A DNA stretch of 64,000 nt from Aegilops tauschii subsp. strangulata (GCF_002575655.3 NC_053040.3:225322628-225386627); one strand, 5' to 3'. Shown: positions 1 through 12,300, numbered from the stretch's first letter. Program-made: numbers and translations. Notes: a model not told the origin generated them from the letters alone.

Positions 1-800
1 TGCTGCAACCTCCAACATTTACCCCACCACAAAATTAAAATATATATTCCTGTCTTGACTAGATGAGCGTGCAAACTACAATCACCAGGATGACAGGTAG
101 GGCCAGAAGATTATTTTAATAAAAAAATGCTTCGAGACGGCCTCATAGCATGGAGCCAACCCCAACGATTTTAAGCTTAGAGGCACAATACACGCTATCC
201 TAGACTACTCTACACATGAAACTGCCACACGAGCGTCCGGGTTGCGCTTGGCTCTTCGCATCTTCGAGAAGTCGAACAATGATGGTACTACTACAGTGGA
301 GTACTACAGTATGCTTCTGGCCATCTGACACCGAATGAACTGCTGCATGTCCACCGCGTGCGGGAGGGAGAGCGTGTAGCGAAAGCTTCTCCTAGTCCTG
401 CGAGCCACCACGCTCATGGGCGAGGGAGGGACGCAGCTTCATTGACTTACTGCACCTGCCTTTGTGTGTATGACAGGTGGGCCCAACAGGTGGCTGGCCC
501 ACCTGTCATACAGCCAAAGGCAGGTGTAGTTAAGGCACCGGAGCTTAGTCCGCGAGGGAGAGCGCGTTGTAATCAAACTTCTCATTGTTGTATGAGTTGA
601 CGCGACACATCAAAGCAGTGCACTCGATATATTTTAATAATTTGCATTTACCGATGCATTAATTACAACGCATGCATGCATGCCATGACTTTCCTTTTGA
701 TACTTGCATGTGTTGATTTAATGCATCTTGAAGTAGTATGCATATGTGCCGGTAAAGCTTTGTAATGCCCCGGCCCTCAAGGGAGAGATGGTTGTGCATG
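1..800. repeat. Direct repeat block, left copy (matches 63253-63940)
   Basis: Positions 1-800 align in the same orientation with 63253-63940 near the right end. Shared landmarks are TTTACCCCACCAC, the stretch around GCTTCGAGACGGCCTCATAG, the motif GAAGTCGAACAATGATGGTA (267-286) and the run ACGCATGCATGCATGCC. Similarity fades after about 800. The only large length difference is a 123-bp insertion at 429-551. The portion at 226-285 also matches the 3' flank of each unit in the tandem gene array at 42645-61223, so this block is an outlying relative of that array. No convincing coding frame is seen. Confidence 0.85.
429..551. mobile_element. 123-bp Mutator-type MITE with perfect 9-bp TSD
   Basis: The insert folds back on itself: its left half (GGACGCAGCTTC..., then CACCTGCCTTTG and TATGACAGGTGGGCC) is the inverted complement of its right half (GGCCCACCTGTCATA..., CAAAGGCAGGTG, ...AGCTTAGTCC). 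It is flanked by the identical 9-mer GCGAGGGAG at 420-428 and 552-560. The paralogous block at the right end has a single GCGAGGGAG at 63687-63695 and no insert, so it is the empty site. A 9-bp duplication and near full-length inverted repeats point to a non-autonomous Mutator-superfamily MITE; there is no room for a protein. Confidence 0.85.
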
Positions 801-1359
801 AGGAGGGACGACAGACGAGGAGTTCCGTCCTGGTTTATTGGTCCCTATGATAATCTATGCCAAATTTTGACTATAAAGTTAACTAACGAAATGTTCATGC
901 ATGTCACAAAAAATTACATCATTGAAAACTATGTTCAAATACGAATCAAAGGATATAATTTTTGTTAACATGCACTAACATTTTGCTAGTTAAATCTTTG
1001 GTCAAAATTTAGCACAAATTACAAAGGGGCCCAATAAATATTGTACTCTCACATTTTGTTTTGAGGATACTCCCACATAGAAACTATAAATAATAATGCA
1101 TGTCGGGGCATCCCACGTTTCCAATAATTTTAGTCGTGGGCTTGTTCACAAATTTTAAGAGGCGGTGGTTGTTCATTTAATGGAGGGTCTAGTACCAGAC
1201 TTGAACGATACAAAGTGCGACCTGGCACACCGTAACACCACTTGGAATAAGCCGGTAGCTATCTCAAAAAACAATCAACAACTCAAAAAAAAGGCGACCT
1301 GGCACGTACACAATTTTAAACAATTGTTTTGATGGAGTAAAAAAAGGAAACTACCCCAC
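801..1359. other. No gene seen
   Basis: AT-rich sequence without a convincing reading frame. A short phrase, GCGACCTGGCAC, occurs twice (about 1217 and 1303). Nothing else supports a feature here. Confidence 0.4.
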
Positions 1360-1710
1360 TATATGTATATATATATAGGCCGGAGCCTCCATGCTTGCTT
1401 GGTAGGGTTGCTCTATTCACACACTCTCATCCTCTCCAGATCTAAACAAGATAGCGGTGGTAACACTGTCTTTCTATACTCACTGCTGGTTATAGATCCG
1501 GACGTATCCCGTCCACGGGTGAAGGGGGGAGGGGAAGTGTTTAGGCCATCGTCGACAGTGAGGGAGGAGACCCACTGCCGGCTGCACCGTTATCTTTGGT
1601 GGAGCGCCGGCGCCGGAGGTCCTCCGACCCCTTCGTCGTTTCCCTAGTGTGGGCGGATCCGACCACCCTCCGCCCACCTATCCACATCCCGACGACCTTC
1701 AGGTATATCT
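1360..1710 (+). promoter_or_regulatory. Possible TATA region and leader exon
   Basis: A TATATATATATAGG stretch at about 1364-1378 is followed by sequence that becomes GC-rich and pyrimidine-rich, and near 1700 there is CAGGTATATC, which would serve as a splice donor. An open frame of 94 codons (1363-1647) overlaps, but its composition is not persuasive and it resembles no family I know. The arrangement (TATA, about 330 bp, donor) fits a non-coding first exon of an old gene or transposon. This is inference only. Confidence 0.2.
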
Positions 1711-2837
1711 TTCTTTGAAACCGGACTAGCTCTACTTCCCCAGCTCGCTACGTCGCTACATGTGCATCATTTTCTACCTCTCGGCCCCTCTCGACCGGAT
1801 GGTCCAACGTCACCTATTTTTTTCTATTGTTAGAGGTAAAGCTACTTCATGGAGTCGAATCTTGTACTTGGTTCAAACAAGAAATAAAGGGGGGATTTAG
1901 TATGTACATCGGACTTGGTACAAACAGGAAGGAAAGGGGGCGAAAGTAGTACAGACTGGTCATCCAACCGGTCTCTTGGTCAAAAAGGGAAATATAGGGG
2001 AAACGCTGTACACAGTGGTATGACGAGGACTAGATTTGTTATCCACACATAGGAGTAGGTGGCTAGAGTGAACAAAAATGGGACCAACCCAGATATGTTT
2101 CCTGGATGTTTGTTTCTCGGGGCAACAAACTCTGAATCACCACTTTATGCCCCGGTTCAGGTACATGGTGTTGGACTGCTGGTGCACCCACTGTCCCATG
2201 CCCTTATACCAAATATTTAGTTGTTCTTAATCTAATGCCCCTGGTAAAATGAAGCCATGCCACTGTTATAAGCCATGACAAGTTTAGCCAAATGTTTTTG
2301 CCAGTAATTGTTTGAGACTCTGATTGTTTCCTCTGTAGCTTTTTGTGCAAATAGGGATGTCCATTTCACCTCATTGCTTTGGTGCACTACAGAAAACACT
2401 TCTTAAAAGAAGTGACTTTTATGCTATTTAACTAGAATGTCAGAATGGAACCGTTGGTTCATTTTGGTGGAACTGCATAAAGGGAGATCTGTGTTCCAAT
2501 CTCATCATCCATATTGGCACCTTAACCTTCCTTTAGGTAAGAATGATATTTAATGTATGTGTTCATCTCTATTTTGCGACTGCCATGAGAAAATAATGCT
2601 ATTGTTTACTAGTACACTTGTACTCCCTCACTGACAAAACCAGTTCTGAAGTAGAAGGCCAATCATGTATTTGGTTTCACCAACTGGTGAGGAGAAAGAG
2701 AAACAGAGCATGAAGAGGAGGAAGAAGAGGAATAAAGAGGAAATGGAGATCACACGATGGTACCGTCCTATGTTATCCTGACATCTTGCTAGTGGTATTG
2801 TGTTGCTGTGTTGCTACTAGTGTTAATTTACTTGGAA

Positions 2838-3075
2838 GACTAGCAAGATGCCCGTGCGTTGCACGTAACATCAAGATGCATTTGTATGAGTAGTTTATCT
2901 TGTCAGAGAAAAGGATGAACGAGGGAAGGCCTTGTTTGCAAATGTGGAGAGGGTTGTCGGTACCTTTTTGCAAAATTTCCATAGTTTCCTACCTATCCGT
3001 CAGATATAAATCGTACGGCCTATATTGCAGGATGGCAGGCACACCAGCATCACCAACTCTGTTTTTATAAGAGGA
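2838..3075. mobile_element. Possible small transposon relic
   Basis: The stretch opens with ACTAGCAAGATGCCCGTGCG and closes with TTTTTATAAGAGGAGTAGAG. Similar 'GCCCGTGCGTTGCA' openings and 'TATAAGAG' closings are familiar from short dispersed repeats of cereal genomes. I see no clear terminal inverted repeat or target duplication, so the class is left open. Confidence 0.25.
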
Positions 3076-3169
3076 GTAGAGTAGATAAGAGTAGAGTAGA
3101 GATAGATAGACAAATGCAGCGGAGTAGTACTTGGGTTGACGACACATCATACTAATTAACTGGATTCAG

Positions 3170-3346
3170 GATGCATCCGTGACCCAGCTCTACACGATCA
3201 ACAGTGCCAAGGTGATCTTGCTGAAGCCGAGGCCTCAGTCGAGGCCATTCAAGGGCTCCGGCTACTTCTACCTTACATGTGAGACGATCCTCCAGGGAGC
3301 CCTTCCACTTCTGCTGTCTCTCCTGCAAGGTCACTTAATTAATTAG
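3170..3346 (+). pseudogene. Possible terminal exon of an unrecognised gene
   Basis: A splice-acceptor-like TGGATTCAG (3161-3169) is followed by 58 open codons and a TAG stop at 3344-3346. The frame begins DASVTQLYTINSAKVILLKP and includes the tract GSGYFYLTCE. Composition is protein-like and GC is higher than in the surroundings. There is no start codon, so it would be an internal or last exon. I do not recognise the family, and no neighbouring exon was found, so a gene fragment carried by a transposon is as likely as a decayed resident gene. Confidence 0.25.
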
Positions 3347-5639
3347 GAGTACTTAAGTAGCACTAATTTATTGCTGCCTAATTTTCCGGTCGGAGTTAAA
3401 CAAATCTTTAGTAGCACCCTATGCTGAATCATGTACGTGTGAATGTGTGTCTATGGAGGTGAATCATGTGGTTGAGCAGGGAGGGAATCTTGGTAGTGTC
3501 ATGACATAATAGTGCTATTGTTTTGCATGTCAATTTATTGCCATTGGTTCAATGAGGCAATGTTTTGTGTATTGTCCATCATGAATTTGATGCTACTGTT
3601 AGAGTAATATGCTAATGTCTTTCTATCCTTTCCCACTAAGCTAATGAAGGTTTCACCTTGTTCCTACTTGTGCAAACATGGATCATGTTGTGCCAATCAT
3701 ACAGTTTAGTGGAACTACACAAGACAATACAATGAACTGTATCCCAGCCAGTGCTTTAACTCTGCTGAAAGTTCTTGATAATCTTTCGATATAATCTCAC
3801 CACTGGTAAACAAGTTCGACCATACATTTGAAGTGCATAAAAATATATACTATTGAGTGATTCCAATGAGTGCTTTATCATCTCTTCTGGGACTACATGA
3901 ATACGCTTTTTTGCTCAGGTTAGTACCGGCCTAAGGCCTTCATCCATATTAGTTTGTCGTCATCTCTATTTGTATCGTGCTAATGTCACGAGAAACTCCT
4001 TTATCTTTGCACGTTAAAGTTTTGCAACCTATGATACATGGCAATGCTTTGAATCTTGAGATAATTGGCACTGATTAAATAAACTAATACCTGTCTTTAA
4101 GCAAGACTACTATGTTGCTAACTTTACCCATTAAGATAATGAGGGTGCTTCTATTGGTTAGTGGATGTTTCATCAACTAGTCCCACTATTACAGTAATCT
4201 CACCCTCTCAATATATGTGCCAACAGGGATGCTCGATTTTGATGGAACTGCAGAAAAACTTAGGGTGCTTCATTTCCTCGACTGCTTCCTTCCTTTCCTA
4301 TCAGTCGCTTACCTCGGCTTGCTCCCTTCCTTTCCTGTCAGTCGCTTCGCTTATCTCGGCTTCCAGTCAAAGGAAATAGTAATTGATATGCTACCTCACA
4401 CAGGTTGGTACCGGTCTTTATCCTGATTATTGTGCTTGTCATATGTATTGGTAATTTGGTATTGTGCTACTGTTTGCCGATTTCATAAAGGAGTAACTTG
4501 GAGCCTTAAATCGTAGGCAAATCATTACATTGGGTGATTTCAGTAGAACTGCACAAAAAGATCAGATGTACAGATACTTATGCTGCTGCTATGTACTCCA
4601 AAGTTCACTCAGACAAGCATCAATGTTGACAAGAAGAAGTGCCTATATTCATTCGAGTATCAACCGGCATCAACCAGTTGTCAAACTCCAAGTATTAGGA
4701 GAGTGAACGCTAAAAATATTGCTTGGCGCATAGCCCAGAAAAATGTAGTCCAGTCTTTGGTCCCAACTTGTGCCCTTTGGTTATCGGCACATATGGTAGC
4801 GAACTGTATGGCATGGAGTCTAAAGATTCCAGATAAGTTGGTTGACGCGTATATTCATCTGGCACTTAATCAGTCTGCACATCAGGGATGCTCCATTTCA
4901 GTTGAACTGCACAAAAAATTTGGGTGGTTCATTTTCTCAACCGCCTCCTTTCTTGTCTGCAATGTATAATTCTGGCGAGCTACAGGACCAAGATGAGCAG
5001 TAAGCTAATTGGATGAAAGTAGTGGCCAAGTTGCTCAAACCTCCCTCGGCACGAGGTCACTATTTCGAGGATAAACCTACAAGCAAAGTTCAGATTGTCT
5101 GTGCTGCCTCTTATGTACTCGAAAGTTTACTCGTACAAGCATTAATTTTAGCAAGAAGTACCTCCGACTGAACACCATTTACCAGTTTGTACCCTAGGTA
5201 ATTAAAGTTTTTCCATGGATGATATTGGTTGTGATTTCAATCATTTGGATGCATAAACATACTGAACATGTGTATATCTGAATCTTTTTGTGAATTATCT
5301 ATGAATATTGTCTTGTGATCTATCAATCATTTGGATGCATAGACATGCTGAGGTACATACTGGTAAATGGTATAAAATTGATAGAAAATGATTGATATCC
5401 TACATTAGAAAATTGGAGAGAAATAAATTTGAAACTATTTTGGTATTTTAAAATATTTTTATTTGGTTTTTAATTAAATCAGTAGCAATGTTTGCTTTAT
5501 ATAAATTTTTTTGGATTTTATTTGATGTCAGAAAAATGTTCACGTTGTAGAAAATCTTTTTCTGAAAGTTTTGATATATTATATGCCTATAGTATTTTTT
5601 CTTTTATTTGGTTTATATTATTCTATTGTGTGTAAAAAA

Positions 5640-6719
5640 TTGTTTTTAGAAAAAAAAAGAGTTCGGACCGACCGAACTGGGCCGGCCTAGCTAGTCGCCA
5701 GGCCACGGCCCAGCCCAGCGCCCGTTCCCCGCACCACCTACCCCTCGCTCGCCCGCTCGCAGCCCCGCGCGCACGCCGCCTCGCCAGCCCGCGACAGGTG
5801 GGACCCACCTGTCGGGTCCGTCCTCGACCTCGCGCCAGGAGTCCGTTTTCCCCACGAGTTGCCAGCCGCCGCCGTGTCCAACTCGAACTCCGCCCCTACC
5901 TTGCCCCCTCACCCATGCATCGCCCTCGTCCCCTCCTATATATAGCCAGGCCCCGGCCTCATTTTGCCTCAAACCGGAAGGCTTGAGACCCTCCCCACGC
6001 TCCACGCGAACTCGCCAGAGTTCGCGAGATCCGCCGAGCTCCCCCACCAATCACTGCGCCATTCCGACGCCGCAGCCTAGCTCCGACCCCGCTATCGGTT
6101 TCGGCACCTGGCACTGCTTCTTCCCGACCCCCACGGCCACGCCGGAGGACCATCAGAGCCGCCGCCCGCTCGAAGTCGACGCCGCCGCCGCCGTCTTCTT
6201 CGGCGATGTTGAGCCCCACTGCCGCGGTACGCCCCGAGTCCTCTCGTCCGTCCGATCTCCATCCGGTGATCTAGATTAAATCGGTTCCGTTTTTTTATTT
6301 CGAAATGTTTTCTTTTTAGTTAGTGAACGTTCGCTGATTAGGTCCTTGCAGCGAAGACTTTCATCGCTTAGGTCTCTGTAGCGAACGTTTGTTCGGTAGA
6401 ATTTTTCTTTTTCTGTTTTAATTTCGGCCAGGGACCTAGATGCAACTAGTTTATTTATAGTTTAGCCCATGATTTTCAAACCCTCACAACTTTTTACCCG
6501 TTTATCCAAATCCAATGAAGCCAACGCCCACTTCTTGGTTATGATCCCCTCTATCCAGATAACCAACTTAAACATGTTTTGAAAGTTTAAAATTTGATTT
6601 CTAAGATTTGAATTTGAATTTATTTTGTTCATAACTTGAGTTTTATAACTCCAATTTAATTGATTCTTTTTGCTAATTGAAGCTCTTGACCTAAACTTTC
6701 TGATAAGGCCAGTTCACCT
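5640..6719 (+). promoter_or_regulatory. GC-rich promoter/leader, probably an LTR fragment
   Basis: A GC-rich block (5670-6240) contains CTATATATAG (5936-5945), a good TATA box, followed by a 5'-leader-like stretch. A potential splice donor CGCGGTACGC sits at about 6227, then AT-rich sequence with the repeated phrases GCGAACGTT and TTAGGTC (6300-6420). The palindromic phrase GACAGGTGGGACCCACCTGTC at 5792-5812 is common in cereal LTRs. I see no protein of known family. The best reading is a fragment of a long Gypsy-type LTR cut off at 6719/6720; an isolated promoter of a lost gene is an alternative. Confidence 0.4.
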
Positions 6720-6941
6720 AACTTAGCTCAGGCATGGGATCTGTTCCCTTCTCTCACACATTGTAATCTCCGGATACATACTCATATAAAACAAAGCCTC
6801 TCCGGAGCACGAGACGTAGGGTTGTTATCTCCACCGCGAGAGGCCCGAACTCGCTAAAACCACCGTGTCACCTATTTGCATCTCGATAGATCATGCTCCT
6901 TTACCCTATCACTTATTATTGTCGGAATCGTTCCCACGACA
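6720..6941 (+). repeat. 5' LTR, truncated
   Basis: Nearly identical to 14440-14661, from ACTTAGCTCAGGCATGGGAT to the terminal TTCCCACGACA. Upstream of 6720 the similarity to the 3' LTR stops abruptly, so about 400 bp of the LTR and the outer flank are missing. Confidence 0.9.
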
Positions 6942-6942
6942 G

Positions 6943-6960
6943 TTGGCGCCCATCGTGGGG
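6943..6960 (+). promoter_or_regulatory. tRNA primer-binding site
   Basis: TTGGCGCCCATCGTGGGG lies one base after the end of the 5' LTR. The TGGCGCC start and GTGGGG tail are typical of primer-binding sites of cereal Gypsy elements. Confidence 0.75.
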
Positions 6961-8130
6961 CATGGCATCTATCGAGCCGTGATGCAGATGATTTTTTATC
7001 TATTCATCTATGTTTATTTTCTATTCCTATTGTTCATACTGTTCATCTTCGCAACCGGAGCATCAAAAAAGGATGAGAAAAGATACATCTTCACCGGACG
7101 TCATGCCGATCGATTCGCATGTACAAGAATCAAAGAGTAACAGACGCCGGTTCAGGTGGTCATCTCGCGCGGACCTGACGCAACACAGAGCATCAGCTGC
7201 ACGATGGCGGTGTAGACACACGGCGGCTCCGCTCTTCAACATCTTCCTCCATCGTCCCGGTGGATCACTGCGCCTAGCAGCACGCCGCTCCTCCTTCCGA
7301 TTGGAGGCTTGGCCGCAGCTTCTGCGCGGGCTAGGTAGTCCCAACCGTCCGGCCCACTCCCTGAGCGATAGAGTGCAAGAGTCGGCAAGCAGGGCTTCGT
7401 CCTCGGTAGATGCGGCCGTGCCTCCACGACGGCTCGGCGGTGACAATGGGGACGACAGCTCGGCGGTGACCTCCGCGGGGAGCCTCAGGCCTGGCGTAGC
7501 TCCGCCCGCACGCGGCCTCGCAGGACAGCGTCGTCCCGCACTTGGATTTGTCGCGGGCCGCGTCACCTCGTGTTGGGTCCATGCCAAAGCCGCCGCCGCC
7601 ATGGCCGACCAGGTTTCGGACATGGGCAACCCCATCAATGAATGGTAACGACAGGCGTTGGCGAATCCCTGTGGATCGTTGGCCTCCCGCACGATGCCCT
7701 GGTGGTTCCTTGGTTCGACTCCAAGCGCTCGCCGATAGCCGGTACGATGGAGCCAGCACCACACCGCCGCAACCGGAAGCTTGCTCTGCCCTCACACAAA
7801 ACAACGTCTCCTGCGTGGGGGGCACGAACCCGACGCGGCGTGGCAACCAGGAGTTGGCCATGTCACCATGCTCAGCAAAGTCTCGCTCTGGCATCATCCA
7901 CTCGACAGCAACTCCCTCCAGTCGGCATGGTCACTCGGATGGGACTAACTCACTCGGACCAAACCGGATCACTGGCGCTCGGCTGCTCGTGCGCCGCCAC
8001 TCGGCCTCCCGTGCGTCACCGCTCGGCAGGACATGTCAACGTCGCTCGATCGTCCTGCACATGGTCACGTAGCTACTCGCGTAGTCGTCAACTTGCCCGA
8101 CTCGGACGGCTCGCGCGTCGTCACTCTGGG

Positions 8131-9440
8131 GGACGCGTCTACTTCACTCGGACGCCCCGCGCGCAGGACGCGTCTACTTCACTCGAACGCCCCGCGCTTC
8201 GTCACTCCGCAGGACGCGTCTACTTCACCCGGACGCACCGCGCATCGTCGCTCCGCGGCATGCGCCTCTACTTCACCCGGACGCCCCGCGCATCCTCGCT
8301 CCGCGGCACGTGCCTCTACTTCACATGGACACCCCGCGCATCGTCACTCCACGGGACGTGTCTACTTCACTCGGACGCGCCATGCATCGTCGCTCCGCGG
8401 CACGCGTCTACATCGCCCAGACGCCCCGCACGTCGCCACGCGTCTACTCCACATGGACGCCGCGCATGGTCAATCCGCGGGACGCATCTACTTCACTCGG
8501 ACGCCCCGCGCGCGGGACGCGTCTACTTCACTCAGACGCCCCGCGCTTCGTCACTCCGTGGGACGCGTCTACTTCACCCGGACGCCCCATGCATCGTCGC
8601 TCCGCGGCACGCGCCTCTACTTCACCCGGACGCCCCGCGCATCGTCGCTCCGCGGCACACGCCTCTACTTCACACGGACGCCCCGCGCATCATCACTCCG
8701 CGGGACGTGTCTACTTCACTCGGACACCCCGCGCATCGTCGCTCCTCGGCACGCGTCTACATCGCCCGGACGCCCCGCGCGTCGCCACGGGTCTACTCCA
8801 CATGGACGCCGCACATCGTCAATCCGCGGGACGCGTCTACTTCACTCGGACTCCCCGTGCATCATCAATCCGCGGGAACACGTCTCCTTCACTCAAACGC
8901 CCTACACATATCACTCCGCGGGACGCGTCTAATTCACTCGGACGCCCCGCGCATCGTCACTCCGCGGGACGCGTCTACTTCACTCGGATGCCCCACGCAT
9001 CGCCACTCCGCGGGACGCCTCTACTTCACCCGGACACCCCACGCATCGTCACTTCGCGACACGCGCCTCTACTTCACCCGGACGCCCCGCGCATCGCCAC
9101 TCCGCGGGACGCGTCTACTTCACCCGGACACCCCGCTCATCGTCACTCCGCGGCACGCGCCTCTACTTCACCCGGACGCCCCGCGCGTCGCCACTCCGCG
9201 GGACGCGTCTACTTCACCCGGACGCCCCGCGCATCGTCACTCCGCGGCTCGCGCGTCTACTTCACCCGGACGCCCCGCGCGTCGTCACTCTGCGGCACGC
9301 GCCTCTACTTCATCCGGACGCCCCGCACACCGTCACGCCGCGACACGCGCGTCTACTTCACTCGGACGCCCCGCGCGTCGCCACTCCGTGGGATGCGTCT
9401 ACTTCACTCGGACGCCCCGCGCGTCATCATTCCGCGGGAC
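8131..9440 (+). repeat. Minisatellite array 1 (about 46-48 bp unit)
   Basis: Roughly 28 diverged units built on GCGTCTACTTCACTCGGACG then CCCCGCGCATCGTCACTCCG. Clean unit spacings measured here are 46, 48 and 46 bp (8971, 9017, 9065, 9111). Some units are shortened. The core CACTCGGACGCCCCGCGC is shared with array 2, so the arrays are related. Confidence 0.9.
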
Positions 9441-10697
9441 GGTTTACTTCACTCGGCCGCCCCGCGCGTCGCCATCGGTTGGTCACCTCATCACCACTTG
9501 GCCGCCCCGCGCGTCGCCATCGGTTGGTCACCTCATCACCACTCGGTCGCCCCGCACGTCGCCATCGGTTGGTCACCTTATCACCACTCGGCCGCACCGC
9601 GCGTCGCCATCGGTTGGTCACCTCATCACCACTCGGCCGCCCCGCGCGTCGCCATCGGTTGGTCACCTCATCACCACTCAGCCGCCCCCGCGCCTCGCCA
9701 TCGGTTGGTCACCTCATCTCCACTCGGCCGCCCCGCGCGTCGCCATCGGTTGGTCACATCATAACCACTCAGCCGCCCGCGTGTCGCCACTCGGTTGGTC
9801 ACCTCATCACCACTCGGCCACCCCGCGCGTCGCCATCGGTTGGTCACCTCATCACCACTCGGCCGCCCCGCGCCTCGCCATCGGTTGGTCACCTCATCTC
9901 CACTCGGCCGCCCCGCGCGTCGCCATCGGTTGGTCACCTCATAACCACTCGGCCGCCCCGCGCATCGCCATCGGTTGGTCACCTCATCACCACTCGGCCG
10001 CCCCCCGCGCGTCGCCTATCAGTTGGTTACCTCATAACCACTCGGCCGCCCCGCGCGTCGCCATCGGTTGGTCACCTCATCACCACTCGGCCGTCCCGAG
10101 CGTCGCCACTCGGTTGGTCACCTCATAACCACTCGGCTGCCCCGCGTGTCGCCACTCGGTTGGTCACCTCATAACCACTCGGCCGCCCCGCGCGTCGCCA
10201 TCGGTTGGTCACCTCATAACCACTCGGTCGCCCCGCGCATCGCCATCGGTTGGTCACCTCATAACCACTCGGCTGCCCCGCGCGTCGCCACTCGGTTGGT
10301 CACCTCATAACCACTCGGCCGCCCGACGCGTCGCCATCGGTTGGTCACCTCATAACCACTCGGCTGCCCCGTGCGTCGCCATCGGTTGGTCACCTCAGAA
10401 CCACTCGGCCGCCCCGCGCGTCGCCATCGGTTGGTCACCTCACCACCACTCAGCCGCCTCGCGCGTCGCCATCGGTTGGTCACCTCATCACCACTCGGCC
10501 GCCCCGCGCATCGCCACTCGGTTGGTCACCTCATAACCACTCGGCCGCCTCGCGCGTCACCACTCGGTTGGTCACCTCATAACCACTCGGCCGCCCCGCG
10601 CGTCGCCATCGGTTTGTCACCTCATCACCACTCGGCCGCCCTGCGCGTCGCCATTTGGTTGGTCACCTCATCACCACTCGGCCACCCCGCGCGTCTT
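9441..10697 (+). repeat. Minisatellite array 2 (45-bp unit)
   Basis: About 27 units of 45 bp (for example 9477 to 9522), each reading GGTTGGTCACCTCATCACCA then CTCGGCCGCCCCGCGCGTCG and CCATC. Because 45 is 15 codons, several frames on both strands stay open through it, producing repetitive translations such as RVAIGWSPHHHSAAP. Units vary mainly at CATC/CATA and CCAT/CCACT. Confidence 0.95.
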
Positions 10698-11834
10698 CAG
10701 ACAGCTAAGTCATTTTACATTATTTTATTTCCGTCTTCCCGAGTATCCCGTAATTCACACATCACGTTCAGTCGGAGGCCATGCCACCGAGTGTACCTCT
10801 ACGCTCGGCTGCTTATTTTCATATACTTGCTTAGTGCTGGTTATGTGACTCCCGAGTCCAACTTCCATTTTTTCGCATACATCATTCACGAACACCATGT
10901 GTCGTTCTTCATTTCGAGTTTGCATCAATCCTCCAGGTCTGCAACTCAGTCGAAACACTACACTTCCGTTTTATTTGAGCCAGTATTCCAATGAGTTCAG
11001 TCGGATCCGTCGCTTCGACAAGTTCGAACGGATCCTTCGCTCTTTCTTGCTGGTTAACCAACAAGCCCCTTGCACTCCCAGCGAGTGTCTATGGGTGTTA
11101 TTCACACAAATTATTTCAGCACACATCAAATTTTCTCGAGAAATTATTTCGTTGGATTGTGCCATTTTTTACACAAGTTACGCGATCACTCGACGGCCCT
11201 ATGCGCCAACTTCATCGCTGCTCGGACTCGGTCACCGTACCAGTCCTAGTGCACCACAACACCGACCTTGTCGCTCTGTTGACTTCAAACACATGCGGAC
11301 AACCCCTCTGTGGAATCCTCTTCATCATATCAATGATATAGACCTCGTCAGGCATGAGACAAATAAGTCCCTTTTATAATTAAACTTCACACTTCACTCT
11401 TTTGCGAGTTTGCCTCTTTCGAGCATCACTCGGAAGCTTCTCCTCATCTTTACCCGAGTCCGACTCGATGAATTGCAAATCATCCATTCAAAACTATATT
11501 TCTCGTATTCCGACATGTCCGTTGTCGAAGCATGTAGTACGCTCGGGGGCTACGCCGCACTCGGGGGCTACATCTCATTTGGAATGACACTCTCCTGAGT
11601 AGTCGAGTACTACATCACCAGTCAGATCCTTCACTTCAACAAGTGCATTCGATCCGCCACTTTGACAAGTTTTATAATCACCCAGACGCTGTGCACGCCA
11701 TCTTCATTCCTACTCAGACTCAGTTTTCACGCCGGTCTTGTTGTGTCGCAACCACACTACACCGACCTCGTTGCTACATTAGCTTCGAAAGCATTTGGCT
11801 AACTCGTTCGAAGACCATTTCAGCCACTTGGCTG

Positions 11835-12300
11835 GACACGCAATCTATCACTCGACCACCCCGCGCATCACCACTTGGCTGGACACGCAGTCCTTCACTC
11901 GGCCGCCTCGTGCATCCTCACTCGGCCGTCCCGCACCGCGCCACTCGGTTGTGCACGTCTTCACCACTCGGGCGCTCCGTGTGTCGCCTCTCGGTTGTGC
12001 ACATCTTCACCAATCGACCGCTCCATGCGTCGCCTCTCGGTTGTGCACGTCTTCACCACTCGGCCGCCCCGCGCATTGCCACTCAGTTGTGCACGTCTTC
12101 ATCATTCGGCCACCTCGCACATCATGACTCGGTCGCCCCGCGCGTCGCCACTCGGTTGGGCACGTCTTCACCACTTGGCCGCTCCGCGCGTCGCCACTCG
12201 GTTGTGCACGTCTTCACCGCTCGGCCTCCCCGCGCCTCATCACTCGGTTGTACACATCATCGCCCCTCGGCCGCCTCGCACGTCACCATCAATTGGACAT
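11835..12300 (+). repeat. Minisatellite array 3 (about 46-bp unit)
   Basis: About ten units of CACTCGGTTGTGCACGTCTT followed by CACCACTCGGCCGCCCCGCG and CGTCGC; a measured spacing is 46 bp (11945 to 11991). It keeps the CACTCGGCCGCCCCGCGCG core of array 2 with a different second half. Confidence 0.85.

Larger units (their letters stand above)
1711..5639. repeat. Diverged internal duplications in non-coding DNA
   Basis: Several related phrases recur. CAGGGATGCTC followed by a variant of TTTCAGTTGAACTGCACAAAA lies at about 4224 and 4884 (660 bp apart), with weaker versions near 2352 and 4540. TATGTACTCCAAAGTTCACTC at about 4590 has a diverged relative at about 5110, each followed by ACAAGCAT. 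ATCATTTGGATGCATA is duplicated at about 5238 and 5325. At 1863-1990 a phrase with ACTTGGTTCAAACA is repeated two or three times. These look like old local duplications. 5400-5640 is strongly AT-rich. No gene is supported apart from the possible exon at 3170-3346. Confidence 0.4.

Noticed and set aside
7642..10128. 828-codon open frame as a real protein gene
   Set aside because: It follows from tandem repeats whose 45-bp period is a multiple of three; other frames and the opposite strand are equally open.
9441..10697. CRISPR-like array
   Set aside because: Units are contiguous with no unique spacers, and the context is a plant retroelement.
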